64,000 bases of DNA from Coriolopsis trogii. Lineage: Eukaryota > Basidiomycota > Agaricomycetes > Polyporales > Polyporaceae. The position numbers and the translations under genes were made by a program. The notes beneath the pieces are model-generated. The model was not told where the DNA came from and ran no database searches. It was given only the letters and a program-made list of their open reading frames with translations. Positions 48,446 to 61,705 of the stretch are shown here, one piece after another (position 1 is the stretch's first letter; each line of letters opens with the position of its first letter). The stretch spans positions 1,550,001-1,614,000 of the forward strand of contig JAHYIO010000003.1 in NCBI GenBank assembly GCA_020543525.1, in the 5' to 3' direction.

Positions 48446-49187
48446 TTGTGCTCATGGATTATCCACGATATTGACATCCTCGTAGAGACCGAAGGCCGTA
48501 GCATCACAATCTTGCGTGAGCGATTGATGGATCTCGATGAGAGGTTCGCCCTGTCGGGTATTAAATTCTATTTCGTACGGGTACGAATACACCTTCTCTG
48601 TCCTTCAGAATACCGAGGATCTATTTTGGCATAGGAACTTCACGCATCAGCGCAACCGTTGGAAAGGGAGCGAGCAGACGACGTGGTTGAGAACAGGCAA
48701 GGCAACGTCCTAATTGAAACACTTACAGCGGGGAAGCTTGGTTTGCCTGCTATTGCAGGACCGGTCTATGTCGATGATCACCACAGTGAGCTCTCCTTAT
48801 ACTCACGTAATCTACTCTTGTGCCTGACACTATACAGAACTCAAGCTCCTCCACCCGACCGTCCTGCCACTCACCAAACTCAAGCGCTGGACCGCTAGTC
48901 GCAGCTCTACGCGCCCTAAGACTCGGTACAAGGTCCGCACGGACGAGCAAGATATCAAGCTCCTCATCCACATCCTCGTAGACTCCAACTGGAAGCTCGG
49001 CCTTAGAGACTACGAAGGCAAGACGAGAGAGGAACTTCTACGCGTCGTCGCGACTTTTCATGACAGCTTCAAGGAAGACGAGGAGTTCTGTGCAGCACTC
49101 AAGCTGGCTATGCATACGGAAGATTGGGAAGAGATGCAGGGGATCCCACCGATGGAGGAAGAGTCGTATATGCCACCGACCGATTAG
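48446..49187 (+). pseudogene. Nucleotidyltransferase-fold-like gene lacking a visible 5' end
   Basis: Three exons read cleanly from an acceptor at 48445. They give HDIDILVETEGRSITILRERL, then a central part with NVLIETLTAGKLGLPAI, then LLHPTVLPLTKLKRW and a charged C-terminus ending MPPTD (stop 49185-49187). Introns are about 48579-48634 and 48785-48836. The D-I-D-I-L-V string and the later T-x-L-x-L-K-L-x-x-W block recall a basidiomycete family with a nucleotidyltransferase-like fold. The N-terminal G-S and start codon normally ahead of D-x-D are not found upstream, so the gene is either truncated or has an unrecognised first exon. Confidence 0.45.
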
Positions 49188-49336
49188 GAGACTTAGCAAG
49201 CGCGGGCCGCGCCGAAGAGAAAGAGGCCCTCAATGGTCCACATGTTGTGTACTGGTATGATGGGACTATAGTCTACAATGATCTTACAGCTATAAGTTCC
49301 GGTGAACTCTACAAACCCCATTACGAAGAGGAACCT

Positions 49337-52300
49337 CTACCGCTGCTTGTATTTCGCCTCGTTCTCCTGCCGAATGTTGGGGTCTAGTGTATTCTGAAGA
49401 CCCAGCAATGTCTTGCTAACAGCCTCTGTGGCGCCAATCATCGGCTTGAGAACTGCAATCGGAACTGCTCGTACCACAGCGCGGACGGCACCCTTTGAGA
49501 TATAGTGAGCGTGCGTTCGTGATGTAGGGCAATATAGAGCATACCTCATTTCCAGAACGCTCGTACACTTCCATCGGCACAGCGAGAATCGTCTGCGCCG
49601 CCGAATTGAGGTTGCGTTTCAGGCTCTTGTAGGCAAATTGCACGCCTTCCTGCACGTTGACAGGCTGCTCCGCGTATTTGCTAATGAGATCGGCGGTCTC
49701 CTCGTCCAATTCTGAATCCTCGAGATCAAACGGCGTCGGAATCTGAACAGCTTCAGCCGTGACTTCGTCCTTGAACTGGCCGCCGAGTACCGTCTCCGCT
49801 TGTTCCAGAATAACCTGCGTCCCTGTGGCAAGGCGAGCGCCCAGCCTGATGGCCTCCATCGCGGTCGACTTGATAAAGGCGTTCGTGCCCTTCTGCAGAC
49901 CGCGGTAGACACGCCCGTCCTTCTTATACTGCGCGATGGGCAGCAAAACCAAGTCCGCGACGCCGGAGCCCACATTCACGACAGAACGAATGGGCGCGAC
50001 ACCTGAAATGACGTCGACCAGCTGTGTGGCTTTCACGTCTGGTGTCCAGAGATCGTTGAGCAAGTCGAAGAACCGCGGCCACCCAGTGATCTGCAAACGA
50101 GGTCAACATGATGGTTGCAGCGAATGTTCAAAAGGGCCCCACCCCTTTCACGGTGATGTGTCTCAAGGTCATCTCCGCACCATCGAAATGGAAGAAGTTC
50201 ATGAGTTCGATCGTACGGCCTTCTCTCAAGGCTCTATAATCAACACGGCGAGGCTTGTAGTCGAGCTTGATGTCTACCGGGAAGACTTCAGCTTGCTCTA
50301 TAGGCCTCTCGTTAGCCAGTAGTCCTCATACACGCATGTAATTACATACGGAAATAGATCTCATCCGAGGGATCACTATCAGCAGGCGGGGCAGCGTCTG
50401 GGTCCTTGAATGCGAAAAACTGCTTGAGGAAGTCGAGCGCATCCTGATCAACGTGAAGCCTCAGGGGAAGAATTTTCGCCTGCCGTACCATGAGAAAGAA
50501 TCCGGGAACGCAAGAAATCAATCGCTTACACGGAGCCTCGCTTCCTGTGAGGGATGGCCTGGTACAGGGTGAAGCATACGCAGCTCCACCCGTACCATGT
50601 TGGAGTCAGTCTCGCGCACGTTCCCCCGAGAATCCGCACGAAGACTGGTAAGGAACTTGCTCCATGTCGAGGTCTTGATGTGGTCCAAAATTTCAAGGTC
50701 CTTGACTGTCGCGAAAATCCGGGAGACAAGTGCAGCTTCTGGACGATATTGATCCACCTCTGCGCTCACAGTCATGAGCTTGATCTCGATACTAGGACCC
50801 TTCGAGCGATGAAGACGCCTCCTGTGCTTTGCGCCGGCATGTGAACCACTTCGGCCTGGCGACGCTAGGGGTTGGGGCTTCAGGGACTGCCAGGAGCTCT
50901 GGGTGTTTGTCTCGAACTCCTCGTTTAACTCCTCGTCAATAGCAGCAATGAGAGCCCCGGGCTCCAGCTCGTCCACGTTGTGCTCCAAGCCAATGTAGAC
51001 CGAGTTGAACAAAAGTGCATTTGTCTCCTCAACACTCGGATCCGGCGTCTGACCGCTCGCCACTAGCTGACGGATCTTCGCCAGCTTGCGCCTCATTTCC
51101 TTCGCCTTCTCCTCGATGATCTTCCGCGTCCGGATCCAGTCATATCCGTCGTAAAGGAACAGGGTAGCGTTGAACTCTTGAACGCGAACTTGGAAGGTTG
51201 TATCGCCGAAGCTTGCTGCCTCGCCCGGATCCGGCGGCAGGGTGTCGAAATAGTTTTCGACTATATGCAATCCTTCGGGGCGGAGTATTCTGATTGTCTC
51301 CCCGCCAAAGGCCGAAGTGACGCCTTGCGGGTCAGAGCTAGGAACTACAGAGGGTGTCTCGACGTCCGATTCGTCGAACTCGTCGTCGCTCAGCTCGCGA
51401 AGTCCGGCGGCTGCACCGAAATGCTCATCGAGATAGTCAGGATTGGTCGGTAGGTCATCATCTATCATGTCTGGAGCAGCTCCAACTTCTGGCAATTGCC
51501 TGAAAGCGTGCTCGTCGAGGGAGGCTGGGTGTGAGACGTCAGACGCTACGCACTAGATGAAGGCAATCATGGCAGCTCACCCAGGAGACCACGAGACGCT
51601 GAGGGTCTGTACGAAACATGGGCGGGCTCTGCCTTGCGCTTTGGTTCAGGATTCCTGTCAATAGGGTTAGCGTGCATCTAGAAGAATACAAGGAAGTACC
51701 CACTCCGGAGCAGGCGGCTTGAACGCAGCGCTCAAATCTCCGATGAACGCTCCCAACGCGCCCATGGTATCTGCGCACATGTGTAATCGCAACTCTCCTT
51801 TGTCGATGAACAACTATGAGAACTATGAGCACATGTGTCAAACACCTCACTAGCCGTAACTCACACGGCTATCCGGGGGCTTGACAGAGCTGTCTTGTCT
51901 GAATGTCAGGGCGACGTCTGATAACTCTGTGATCACCGCATATCCAGCACTCTGTACGGTCGTCAGCTGCATATGCCAGTATCAAGCTGTGGTCTCTGAC
52001 CTTCCAAAATGCCACTCCATGCGATGTTAATCGAGATGGGGTACTTGGTTCGTCTGCATGGCTCGTAATATCGTCGATAAGCATCAATGTAAAAGATGAC
52101 ACGGAAAGGTTCATTGCCACGGCGGGGGAGTTTCCTTCGACGACTGTAGAGAAGTCCAGCTCCCCTATATACGGCAATAGGGCACCTTTGTGCATTGGTG
52201 CATATAAGCGGATCGACGTGTCATGAACCTTCACGTTCACCCGCGTTCGCTCACTGGGTACGACAGACTCGAAGGCCTGACAAAGAGGAAGGTGAGCGAT

Positions 52301-55300
52301 GTGTCTACGTCATATAGTAGCTTGAACGTACTCCAGGAGGTGCCTTGACGAAGCGGCCGAGATCAGACGCCCATACGATGTCGGGGTAGAAGTTATACGT
52401 CAGACCATACACAGTGAGCCGGATCCGCGACTCCTTTGCTGTAGTCTCAGGTACGACAAGAGACGTAAATCGCAGCTTTATTGCCGAACGAGCTGTTGTA
52501 TTCTGATAGAAATTCGGTCAGATCTGTTTGGTCAATCAGCTCATATCACATACCAAAGATCGAGGAGTTGTCAATGATAAGAAGCAATTGCGACCGCTTG
52601 TCGACGTGTCCTGTATGCTCAGATCCATGACTCCCAAAGTTACCACAGTCTCATCCTGGGAAGGAATGGTCAAAATCACATGCAGAAACAACGGTGCGCA
52701 ATAGGCTGACCTTGCCTTCGGGCTTGAGCTCCAGCAGCACATCGATATCGGAGGCAACGAGGTCAAAAGGTCGCACAGCCATCTTTTCCTTCTCTCTTGG
52801 CACGAACAATCTCACTACGGCTGCAGGAAAGTGTCCACGTACTCAGTTCCGCTGCATGAGGACGGAAACAACGAGATGACAGACCTTCTGTGACAGCGAT
52901 CTTGACAGCGGTTTCGCTGCGAGGTTCCTGCCGCACCCTCATAGTGTTCGCAAGACTAGTCCCGCCGCTCTCAGTCCCACTGCCCACCGTGCTCGTACGC
53001 GCAAAGTATCTGCTCCCAATGAGGCTCGAAGCACCGCTTCCTGCCCTTTCGGTTCCAGAATCCGACTGCGGCGCCTCCGCAAATGCGGCCTCCATCAGCT
53101 GGGTCAAGTCGTCGGCCCACAGCTGCAGCCCGTCTATAAGAGGCTTCGAGAGCTCCACATGGATCGACGGAAGATCAATCGACACGGCAGTCGAAGCGAC
53201 CGTAGGCTGCGCAGATCCTGACATCTTGGTTACGACAAGCTGCGGGCGGAGGCTCCGACTCGACGTTTCACGGGGTGGAGGAGTACCGACGCCAAAATGA
53301 GCAGCCTGTTCGCTCTCCTGTGCAGCAAGCGGACCGAGAGACAAAATAGCATGGGCTTTCGTCTCTCCAACATTGGAATAGGCCACGACGATTCGCTTCC
53401 AGCTCGCTCCAAGGATCACATTATCTTGTCTGCTCGGTCGATGACTTGATGCGTCGGCCCCATACATCTCTTCGGCTGTACCAAACCTGGCTGTTGGAGC
53501 AGCAGACTGTTCCGGTGCGGCTCCTGGAGTCAAGCGCAGGTCATGAATGTCGAGTACCAGTGCACCAGCACGTCGTGAACGATTGGGCGGAGGCGCCGTG
53601 CGGACTTCGACACGCACAGCAGGCAAGTGGATCGTGATGGCAGGCCCAGCGGATTTGGTTCGCTTTCGCCGCTGCCACGATCGTCAGCAATGACACATGC
53701 GGAAATAAAGATATACGGACCCCGGTGCGACGCGACGTAGGCGTGGTTTGCGCTTTGCTTGGACGTTGTTCACGGTAGTCATAGCCGAGATCAAGGTCTT
53801 CCAACACAAGTTGCTCCAACCTCCGACGTTCTCGTTCCTGCTCGACCTCAAGATTCCGCAGCGCTGCACGAGGTGTTCCAGGCTGGTGCTCGTCATCCTC
53901 ATCGTCAGACGCATCCTCCTCCGCACCAACGTCTCCTGCGTCCTCTTTGGCCTCACGTGACGGTGTGCCCAGCTCCTCCACAAACTGTAGGAGTTCACTC
54001 TTTCCATCTCCCTTGCGACCCAAGATGATACCCGTGTCAAGGAAAAAGTGCAAAGGGGCAAGGTCCACCTTGATCTCCGCAGCTTCGCGACCCTCCCTTG
54101 GACGAGCGCTCCTGAACTTGACCGTCAACGCAGGCGGCGACGGCTTCGGCGGTGGCTGTATTCCTCTGGAAGGAGACGATGGGAGGCCTGCAAGACCTAG
54201 CCTTCCCGGGGACGAGGGTAGAGCCACCGGCGACGGACGCGCAGACGGTGAGCTTCCAAGCCGAGGGAGATCTGGACTCTTGCCAGGTGGGCTCGTGGCT
54301 GTGGGAGAACCAAACCGGAGCTCTTCCTGTTCCACTTGCGAGGACGGTCGCCCGACGGCAATGTGCACAGGCTTCGTCCTCCACGACGACAACCTCGCAG
54401 TTGCATTCTGTTGGGTGGGATCTGTCCAGTCAACCACGTCGAATGTGGGTAGAGTAGGAATCTCTGTTGCTCCTAACGAAGGATGGAGGTGGGTACCGGG
54501 GTACTGCGATGGGAGATGAGGGTCGGTGATCAGTATGGGGAAAGCCGTGATGTCTGCATTCGGGCTAGGACGGGTAAAGGCGAACGCGGAGACCTCAGTA
54601 ACTGTGAGCGATGCAGATATTGAGGGCGGAGCTGGTCGCAAAGGCATGCGTTTACCCATTGGCAATTCTGGGTCTTTGATGGACACTGAAGCAGATATTC
54701 CCTCCACGTGTATTCGGGTATATCCCCAAGGCAAACGCGGCGGTACGAGGGGTCTTGCAAAATATTCTGTCAACGCGTCGTCGGGGTTAGACGCGGACGT
54801 GCGGGTCGGGGGTAGGAGGAGAACGACCAATCCCCGTATCCGTACGCTGCCCTCGATGTCATCGAAAGGAAGACCAGAATTGCTAGCTTGGCTGGGTTCA
54901 GCAGCTGGACGAGGTGGCACGCTGTGCGAAGCCCATAGATTCGAGACGTTGATGATGCTCCGCACTTGCCATGCGCTCAGAGCGCATGCAATCGTCCCCA
55001 TACTCAACTCCACTCGGAGCTTATCCTGGCGTCCCTGACGGACATCCCCCTTGACGCGTGTCTCCTGCTGCGTTTCTGGTGCAGCCGGGCTATGTGAAGA
55101 CGATGATACGGACGCTGGGTGGAATGGAGAGGAAGTCGTCAACCGCAGCTCGATGGGTTCTGAACCGAGGGAGAGGACAGTTTCATCTTCAATGTCGAGG
55201 GTGCGAACTGTCATGCGACGCTCAAGAGCATGTGGAGGTGACGGCGACGCAGTACGCGCGGATGTCTCTTCCGGCACGTCATATACGCTGGGATGCGGGT

Positions 55301-56653
55301 CACTTCCCACCTCTCCTGAAGCTGTGGGGGGCGACACCGGGGGCTCTCCAGAAGGCGTTGAGCTCCGCGAATGTCCAGAGTCTTCCTCCGGAATGTCGGG
55401 TAGCCCATCATTAACTTCAGCAGTAGATATAGCACTTTGGTACATGCTACTAGCCACCGAACTGGCGGGAGACACAGGTCGTGGTGGGAGTGCAGCAATA
55501 GACTGCGACATAAAGAGTTGTGTATCTTCGTCTATATCAGAAGAGTCCGAGTATGGCGATGATGGTTCTGGCTGGTAGGGCGAAGGAGCGAGTCCCGGCG
55601 AGGGGGGTCGGGGCTCTGGAGATGACGATATAAGGGAGGACGCCTTTGCGTGCTGCGGACTGACTGAGGTGCCTGGGGTAGTCGGCGAACCCGTCTTCGG
55701 TGTGAACACAGAGGCAGGGGGAGTCAACGCTTGCGGATTCAGAGGATGCAAACAGCGAGAAGTTACAGTGATCCCTGTGATGGTCACCTTACGTGTCTCT
55801 CCCGCACGCGTTGTCTCCTGAGGTGATGTGTGTGGATTGTCAGTTGCTCGTACCGCGGGATCCTGTGCTTCGGTCCCATACCGAACCTCTGGTACGACGA
55901 GGGTGAAGCTGGCTTGTTGTGGATTCACGATAGTTATCCTTGTATCCGTCGCATCGAATTGGAATCGCGCTAGCAACCGTTCAATCAAGGTAGCGAATAT
56001 CGAGACACCAGGTGGATCTGCTTCGTTGAAATGGACTTCCTCCTCTGAGAAGAACGGATCAAGGCCACCAGGCACATGGTCATCAGATGAAGAGGGGGTA
56101 GATGAGCTGCGTTCTGGATGAATAGACTCGCGGAGAGTGGCTTCTTCGTTGGGGGTGAGTTCCTCGTGAATGAAGGTCTCCGCGACGGATGCGACGGAGT
56201 CGGCAAGGTTGTCCACAAAAGTGGCGCGCTCAGACGGAGTGGTTATTGTGGGTTCGAGATAGAATGTCAGATGGAGAGACTCCAGAGACAAGCCGACGGA
56301 TGAAGTAAGAGGATTCGGCCATGGGATGCGTGCGGTAACTTTGCCTACGGAACCGTCATGAAGTCGTATAGGTAAGCCGGAGATGAGAGCGTTGATAGCC
56401 TGTAACCTGAGTATAGCTTTGACGTGAGGAGAGGTTGAAGGAAACTGACCTCATTGTTAAGCTCGAGGTCGCGGACCTGGACGTATCCTGAGCCGATCTG
56501 CGAATCGACCTGCTGTATATCGAACTGGCCTGGCTTGAGGAAATGACCGAGAGACTGCCTTAAGGCAAATGATATGAAGCGCTTCTGGATGCTTGATGGG
56601 AGGGCAAAGTCGATCGCAGGAAGTGAGGGGAGCCATGAGAGTGAGGGAAACAT
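49337..56653 (-). CDS. ATG2: Autophagy-related lipid transfer protein Atg2
   Basis: Atg2 bridges the ER and the growing autophagosome and moves phospholipids. The ATG at 56653 starts [20 protein letters not shown], followed by [23 protein letters not shown] and [17 protein letters not shown], the conserved chorein N-terminus. The next exon continues [32 protein letters not shown] very long exon (about 56350-53690) carries Ser/Pro-rich, probably disordered loops. The C-terminal block [46 protein letters not shown] with [23 protein letters not shown] is the conserved ATG2 C-terminal region. The stop is at 49337. The product is near 2,100 residues, usual for the family. Some middle exons (50.3-52.9 kb) are placed only roughly. 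Confidence 0.94.
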
Positions 56654-57082
56654 TGCGGTATTGCGAGAGATGTAGGGATACAGAATACAGATGAAGCGCG
56701 ATGCAGATGATTGGAAGCAAGAGAAAGCCGAGAGACTGAAGATGTGATCAGGGGCGTACCATGGGAGACGGGGCTGTATGCGCCTGGAGGGGGAGGTGGA
56801 GGACACGGACGGAGGAGGACGCGGAGAGCTGCGACAGACAAGGAGGCTTCGGCCTCTCACGTGGGCGAGGTGCAGATCGGGTGATGGGATCTGGGCAACG
56901 GAGGCATTTCGCCATACTCACCACCAAGGAGTCTGCTCTTCGCTCCGAGCACCCGCCTACCGTCGCTCCCGGAGGATATGTAACAGCACAACAACGTGAG
57001 TCGAGCAGCCAATGTTCGTCTACAGCTCAAATGGCGCTACATGATCCAGAAACAGCCGCACAAACTTAGTAAGTGCTGACAT
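56654..57082. other. Region between ATG2 start and F-box gene end
   Basis: About 430 bp serving as ATG2 promoter and F-box 3' flank. An ATG-initiated 102-codon frame on the + strand (56761-57069) overlaps it, but shows no motif and is treated as chance. Confidence 0.5.
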
Positions 57083-58349
57083 CTAGACGAGAGTCTTCAC
57101 TCGAATCTCCAACAAACCAGCCCTCAATGGCTTCAGCTCCTGTCTGATGTACGCCATTGTTTCCTCGCCCACTTCCCCCGAGTGAGGATCCCACAGCTGC
57201 ACTATAACCTCCTGTAGCTGATTGAACGCCTTCCCTGACAAGGCAGCAGCCAAGTCTGACAGATCCGCGAGCGCAGGCCACTCCCCGTTCGAACCCTCGA
57301 TGGCGAGCAGCACCGTCTTGATACTGCTCGTGCGGATTTGCCGTAGGAATCCAGGGGCCCAACGCAGCACGTAGTTCTCTACTTGTCGGTGCCCCTTCAC
57401 AAGCTCCAAGGACGCGTAAAGGCGTAGCTCGCTTAGTTGCGTGCATTGCGCGAGGTCACAAGTATACAGAGCTGCAGCGATTCATGAGCATATGTGATCT
57501 GGTTGTTGGGCGCATGCGGCAAGCAGTCACGGTATGATACTTACGCGTGAAATCGTCCCCACCATCGAGATCGGCCGTCATTGCCTGTAGTTCTAGGGTC
57601 TCCAGCGATGGCCCCAGTGCACGTAGGATTCTCGCTGCTATGGGGGCGTCCGGGGGTCCGAACACGTATAGTGAGCAGGCCCGAAGTTGCGCAGTAATGT
57701 GTTGGGCGCAAAGCCAGTCTCCGACAACGTCGAAAAGCCGGACCCACCAGCGAAGGTGTAATTCGGAGAATGTAACGGGGCTAACGTCCATGGGGAGCCC
57801 GTCACCATCATGCGATACTCTCCTGGAATGGGAGGGTTGGAACTCTTCTGGCATTTCCTCGCTGCGGATCCATAGGACATCGACTATCTCGAAGGAGCGC
57901 AGGCGCGGGAGTGCTATCCAGAGGCGAATTAGGTCTCCCATACAGCGGAGGTCCATTTGAAAGAGCTGGAGCTCCTCAACGGACTGTGGTATGGCGTCAG
58001 AAATGGCACGGGATTGAACAGAATCCAGGATAAAATGACCGAATGTCAATTTACGAATGTTTGTCATTTGAGAGAGGACGTGGCAACAAGTCTCGAGTTC
58101 CTCGGGATTCACCAGGCCGTTGCTTGTCATCCACAGTGTCGTCACGTACAGGGCGATGGTCGGTGAGGTCAAGAGGAGGGCATGGAACTTCTTTGTACTT
58201 CTCCAGGCTAGCTTCACATCTTGAAAGCGATGATAGCGGACAGAGGGTATCCAGCTCGAGTGTACCAAACCGCACGCGGAGAGGGCTTCACGGTCGTCGT
58301 GCAAGAAGTCAACGATTCTGTCACCGATTTCAGCAGGCACTGGAGCCAT
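57083..58349 (-). CDS. F-box-like protein
   Basis: F-box proteins choose targets for SCF ubiquitin ligases. The ATG at 58349 starts MAPVPAEIGDRIVDFLHDDR, and ALSACGLVHSSWIPSVRYHRF completes an F-box of the kind common in Agaricomycetes. The rest is an alpha/beta region with leucine-rich segments (ELQLFQMDLRCMGDLIRLW, LPRLRSFEIVDVLW, TFSELHLRWW, SLETLELQAM). One intron near 57455-57540 joins to LYTCDLAQCTQLSELRLYASLELV. The stop is at 57083. About 395 residues. The target is unknown; these genes evolve quickly and neighbours do not help. Confidence 0.8.
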
Positions 58350-58708
58350 AAAGGCACTCCTATTCAGATGCTCAGTCAGTAAGAGCCGTGAGGATACAAC
58401 GAAGAGGGCCACGGTTGACACCATACCTCTGTGGATGTTGAAAGCTACAGAAGGGTTGAAGGTCGAGATAGCGCCGGCCCAGTTCCGTGTTGACAAACAA
58501 GATCGGGTGATGAGATCTGAAGATATATCCTCCGATCGCGAACACCCACCAGCTGCAGAATCCCAACTCGAACTGTCGCGGTACCAGAGCTTGTTCATTT
58601 ATCAACTTAGAGTGTTGTCCACCGTTGGCCATATCTAATCTACACTTTCTTACCCCTTGGCACCCTCCCTGCACTTCCCTCGTCCGTAGCCTCCATCTCC
58701 TCGCCACC
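58350..58708. promoter_or_regulatory. Divergent promoter (F-box / esterase)
   Basis: About 360 bp between divergent starts. No clear motif is seen. Confidence 0.4.
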
Positions 58709-59819
58709 ATGCCCTCAGAATGGGACCCGCATGCCGTCACAGTGATCGGCCCCAGCTGGCGAGGCTATACCAACCTCCGATACTTGGTGATCTTGTAGGC
58801 ATCTCAGCGGACGTTCATCCATTCTCTCCAGACTTCTGAACAACGCCCATCGTCCAAACACAGCGGCGATTCCTACTCCGATGTCGGATACGACTACACA
58901 AAGGAGGACTCCATCCCCTCCGACGACCTACCTCTCGGCATCGAGTTTCCTGGCGTCACATGGGCAGAACCCGCCATGCCGAACTGGGTTGGCTACCTCA
59001 TCACAGAGTACAGTCCATACACCCGTCTACTCGTGTACGACTATGCCGTCGGAGGTGACACAGTGGGCGGGGTGAGGAAACAAGTCCAAGTCAATTTCCT
59101 TCCTAGGGTCGGCGAGAAGCCTTCGTGGGCACCTTGGGAGCCAATGACTCTTTATTTGGTACTGTTACTGCCTCAACACAACCTAGTTGTGACCGTCGAC
59201 TTACCTCGTCGCTTTGATTAGTAACTTGGGTCGGCATAAATGACTGCGCGTGAGCAATCAACAAGCACTCGCGAGATGTCGGCGACTAAAGACTTCGTAC
59301 AGTCGTCTGGAACTGGAAGGTGTTCCCTCAGTAGTCAATGAACTGTTCGATCAACAGGAATCACTATACAACGCTGGTGCCCGCAACTTCCTCTTTATTG
59401 ATGTCCCGCCAATCCATCGGACACCCGTCGGTACGCTTGTCAGAGAACCTTCACCTCACAAGTGGTCACTAACCGAACATGCAGGTGTCAACTTCTCCGG
59501 GTACAATCCTGACTTCAGTGAAATCTACAAGCATTGGAACAGAACACTACGTGAACGGATCGCACGATTTGTAGCGGATCATCCGGACGTGACCGCACTC
59601 TACTTCTCATCATGGGTGACGTTCAACCGTGTATTGGACGATCCAGTAACGCATGGCTTCGCCCCCGAGCACGTCGCCCGAGCCGGCGGTGACATCTGGG
59701 TAGACAACTTGCATCCGGCATCGAAGATGCACGATTGGATCGCCCACGATCTGTCCAAGTTCCTCAATGCACAGCCAGCCTACACCCCACCCGCTGGAGA
59801 GGTCGCCAAAGAGGCCTAA
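58709..59819 (+). CDS. CE16-type SGNH acetylesterase, with an apparent frameshift
   Basis: CE16 esterases remove acetyl groups from plant polysaccharide fragments. The ATG at 58709 starts MPSEWDPHAVTVIGPSWRGY; no signal peptide is seen. Splicing yields LVIFGDSYSDVGYDY (block I, catalytic Ser), VYDYAVGGDTV (Gly block), FVTWVGINDCA (Asn block) and DNLHPASKMHDWIA (catalytic Asp-x-x-His). All four SGNH residues are present. Between PSWAPW and DSLFVTW the reading frame changes at about 59137-59147 with no intron able to explain it. One missing base would fix it. The gene may be inactive, or the base may be a sequencing error. Introns at about 58795-58871, 59159-59221 and 59250-59299 are canonical. 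Confidence 0.8.
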
Positions 59820-60023
59820 CAGCTTTCGCACAGGGGTACAGTATATGTATTTTACACGTGAATCAATGTATGGAGGATGCTTGCACTCAACATATGTAAA
59901 GATAGATAATCAGCGTTTTCGATGGTGCTGAAGCGGTGTACACACGGTGGCCAGGTCGGGATCCCATACCCCATCGGCTCCCCGTTCGTATCTAGCTTTG
60001 TGTCTGGAGGACCCGGTCCCGTA

Positions 60024-61441
60024 TCAAGCACTGCGAGTCACGGGGTACCGACTTGTCTTGATTGCGTAGTGCGTCGAGTCAATGGTGGTTTCGATATACC
60101 CCTCCTCTGTCAAGAAGTCCAGCGCATCCCTGGAAGCGCATATGAGCATCCGATCCCACCTTCATGCATAACACATCCGAGGAAACGTACCCGATGGCTT
60201 CCGCCGTCACGTTGTGGTGGCTCACGCCCCGCACGATATTTACCACGTCCGATCCTTCTTCCGAGTCTCTGGAGTTGAGCATTTGGAGAAGGATCGCCCG
60301 CTGGAGAACTGTGAGATGTGCGTATGGATCTTTCTTCATGCCGCTCGCTCGGCGTGGGGGCACTGGGGAAGACACGTCTGAGCATCGGACCCGTCGTGAA
60401 ATATACAATACCTACCTTGAGGTCCTTGTGGTAGTGTTTCTGGCTCCGAGCTTGCAATCCATGGCACCGGACTGGGTGATTTAGGGACAAGAAGTGCTTG
60501 CTGCCTCATAGGGCTAGGGCTTGCAGGCTCCTCGGGCGTCGACGGCCGGTCAGGCCTCGTGGGGGTAGGGGATTGGGGAAAGGAGATACTCGGCAAAGGC
60601 TGTTCCCGGGGCACAGGATGTCGCATTGACTGAGATGGGGAGACTAGAGGTGAAAATGGGGTACTAGGAGGGTGATCGGATGATTGGGCACCGTGCCCTC
60701 TCGGTTTGCTTGGGGTCGTAGGGACCTCGTGCGGCCCATCTAACAGTGGCTGACCTTCATACCTGAACATCCTAGGCTCCGCGCTTTCCAGTGCGGCGAG
60801 AGGCTGTTGCAGCACGACAGTCATCGTCAGCATCTTCGTGCACTATCAACATGCAGCATTACCGGTGGCCCGCGCTCGTAGCACAAGGTGGCATAGGCAG
60901 CTTCTAGTATGTGACAAAAGATGCGATCCGCGAGGTTCTCTGTGATCTTCTGGATAGAAAGCACAATGAGCGTGTTCCGATAGCCTGTGTTCTTGCGTTC
61001 GAGCTCGCCGATGATGTGCACATAGGTCTGCCCGTCTTGTATACGGAGCGGATTCGCGACATACGACTTGTTATCGCGCCACTGCCTCGCTACCATGCGT
61101 GGACCTTTGGTACCGTCTTCCAGGTGAAACGAGACGGACGTGTCGTATTCCCGTTGTTCGATCACCTGTGCAACGAGCGAAACCTGAGGGCCAGGAGAGA
61201 TGGTGAGCAAGTAGGACGATTTTGACGTTCAAGTGGTTGGATGGTACAGACTCGATCAACTACGACCCCACCGATGCTGAATGGGTCATTCGAGTGAGGC
61301 CTTGTAGCCTCCAAGAGTTGATGAATTGTCACTGGGCGGATACCTTCGGCGGCACGCTCACGCTACAACAATTCATTCACCCGATTGACAAGAAACATAA
61401 GATATTAGACTGACTAGTTTTTGCAATTCTTCTGCAGACAT
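60024..61441 (-). CDS. RPA32-like protein, divergent tandem paralog
   Basis: RPA32 is the middle subunit of the single-strand DNA binding complex RPA. The ATG at 61441 starts MSAEELQKL; an intron leads to RERAAEGIRPVTIHQLLEATRPHSNDPFSIGGVVVDRVSLVAQVIE, which aligns with the start of the RPA32 OB fold. It continues with DGTKGPRMVARQW and TYVHIIGELERKNTGYRNTLIVLSIQKI. A Pro/Ser-rich linker (60830-60430) with about eleven SP or TP pairs follows. The winged helix has LTVLQRAILLQMLNSRDSEEGSDVV and DALDFLTEEGYIETTIDSTHYAIK, stop at 60024. The Gly/Ser-rich N-terminus of normal RPA32 is missing. It sits 264 bp downstream of a canonical RPA32 gene in the same orientation. Confidence 0.85.
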
Positions 61442-61705
61442 AGCCAAGTATGTTGAATATTCCCGTGTAGGTTGTGAAATGTCGGACAGTGGCAAAGACG
61501 TTAGCCGTGCTATCATGGAGCTTGAGTGTGAACTGCAGGGGTTCGGAAGCAAGCGTCAATATAGCTGCAGCACCTCCGCAGCGATCTGTCAGTCCTTCAC
61601 AAACAATGCACAACTAGCACAAAGCAATGCGATTGGGAGATGCAGATCAGGCGGACACACAAGGAACTATAGTATATAATACAGTAGACTGCTTCAAGAC
61701 CTCGT

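Noticed and set aside
56761..57069. 102-codon ATG-initiated frame on the + strand upstream of ATG2
   Set aside because: No motif and no splice-supported extension, and it lies in the ATG2 upstream region.
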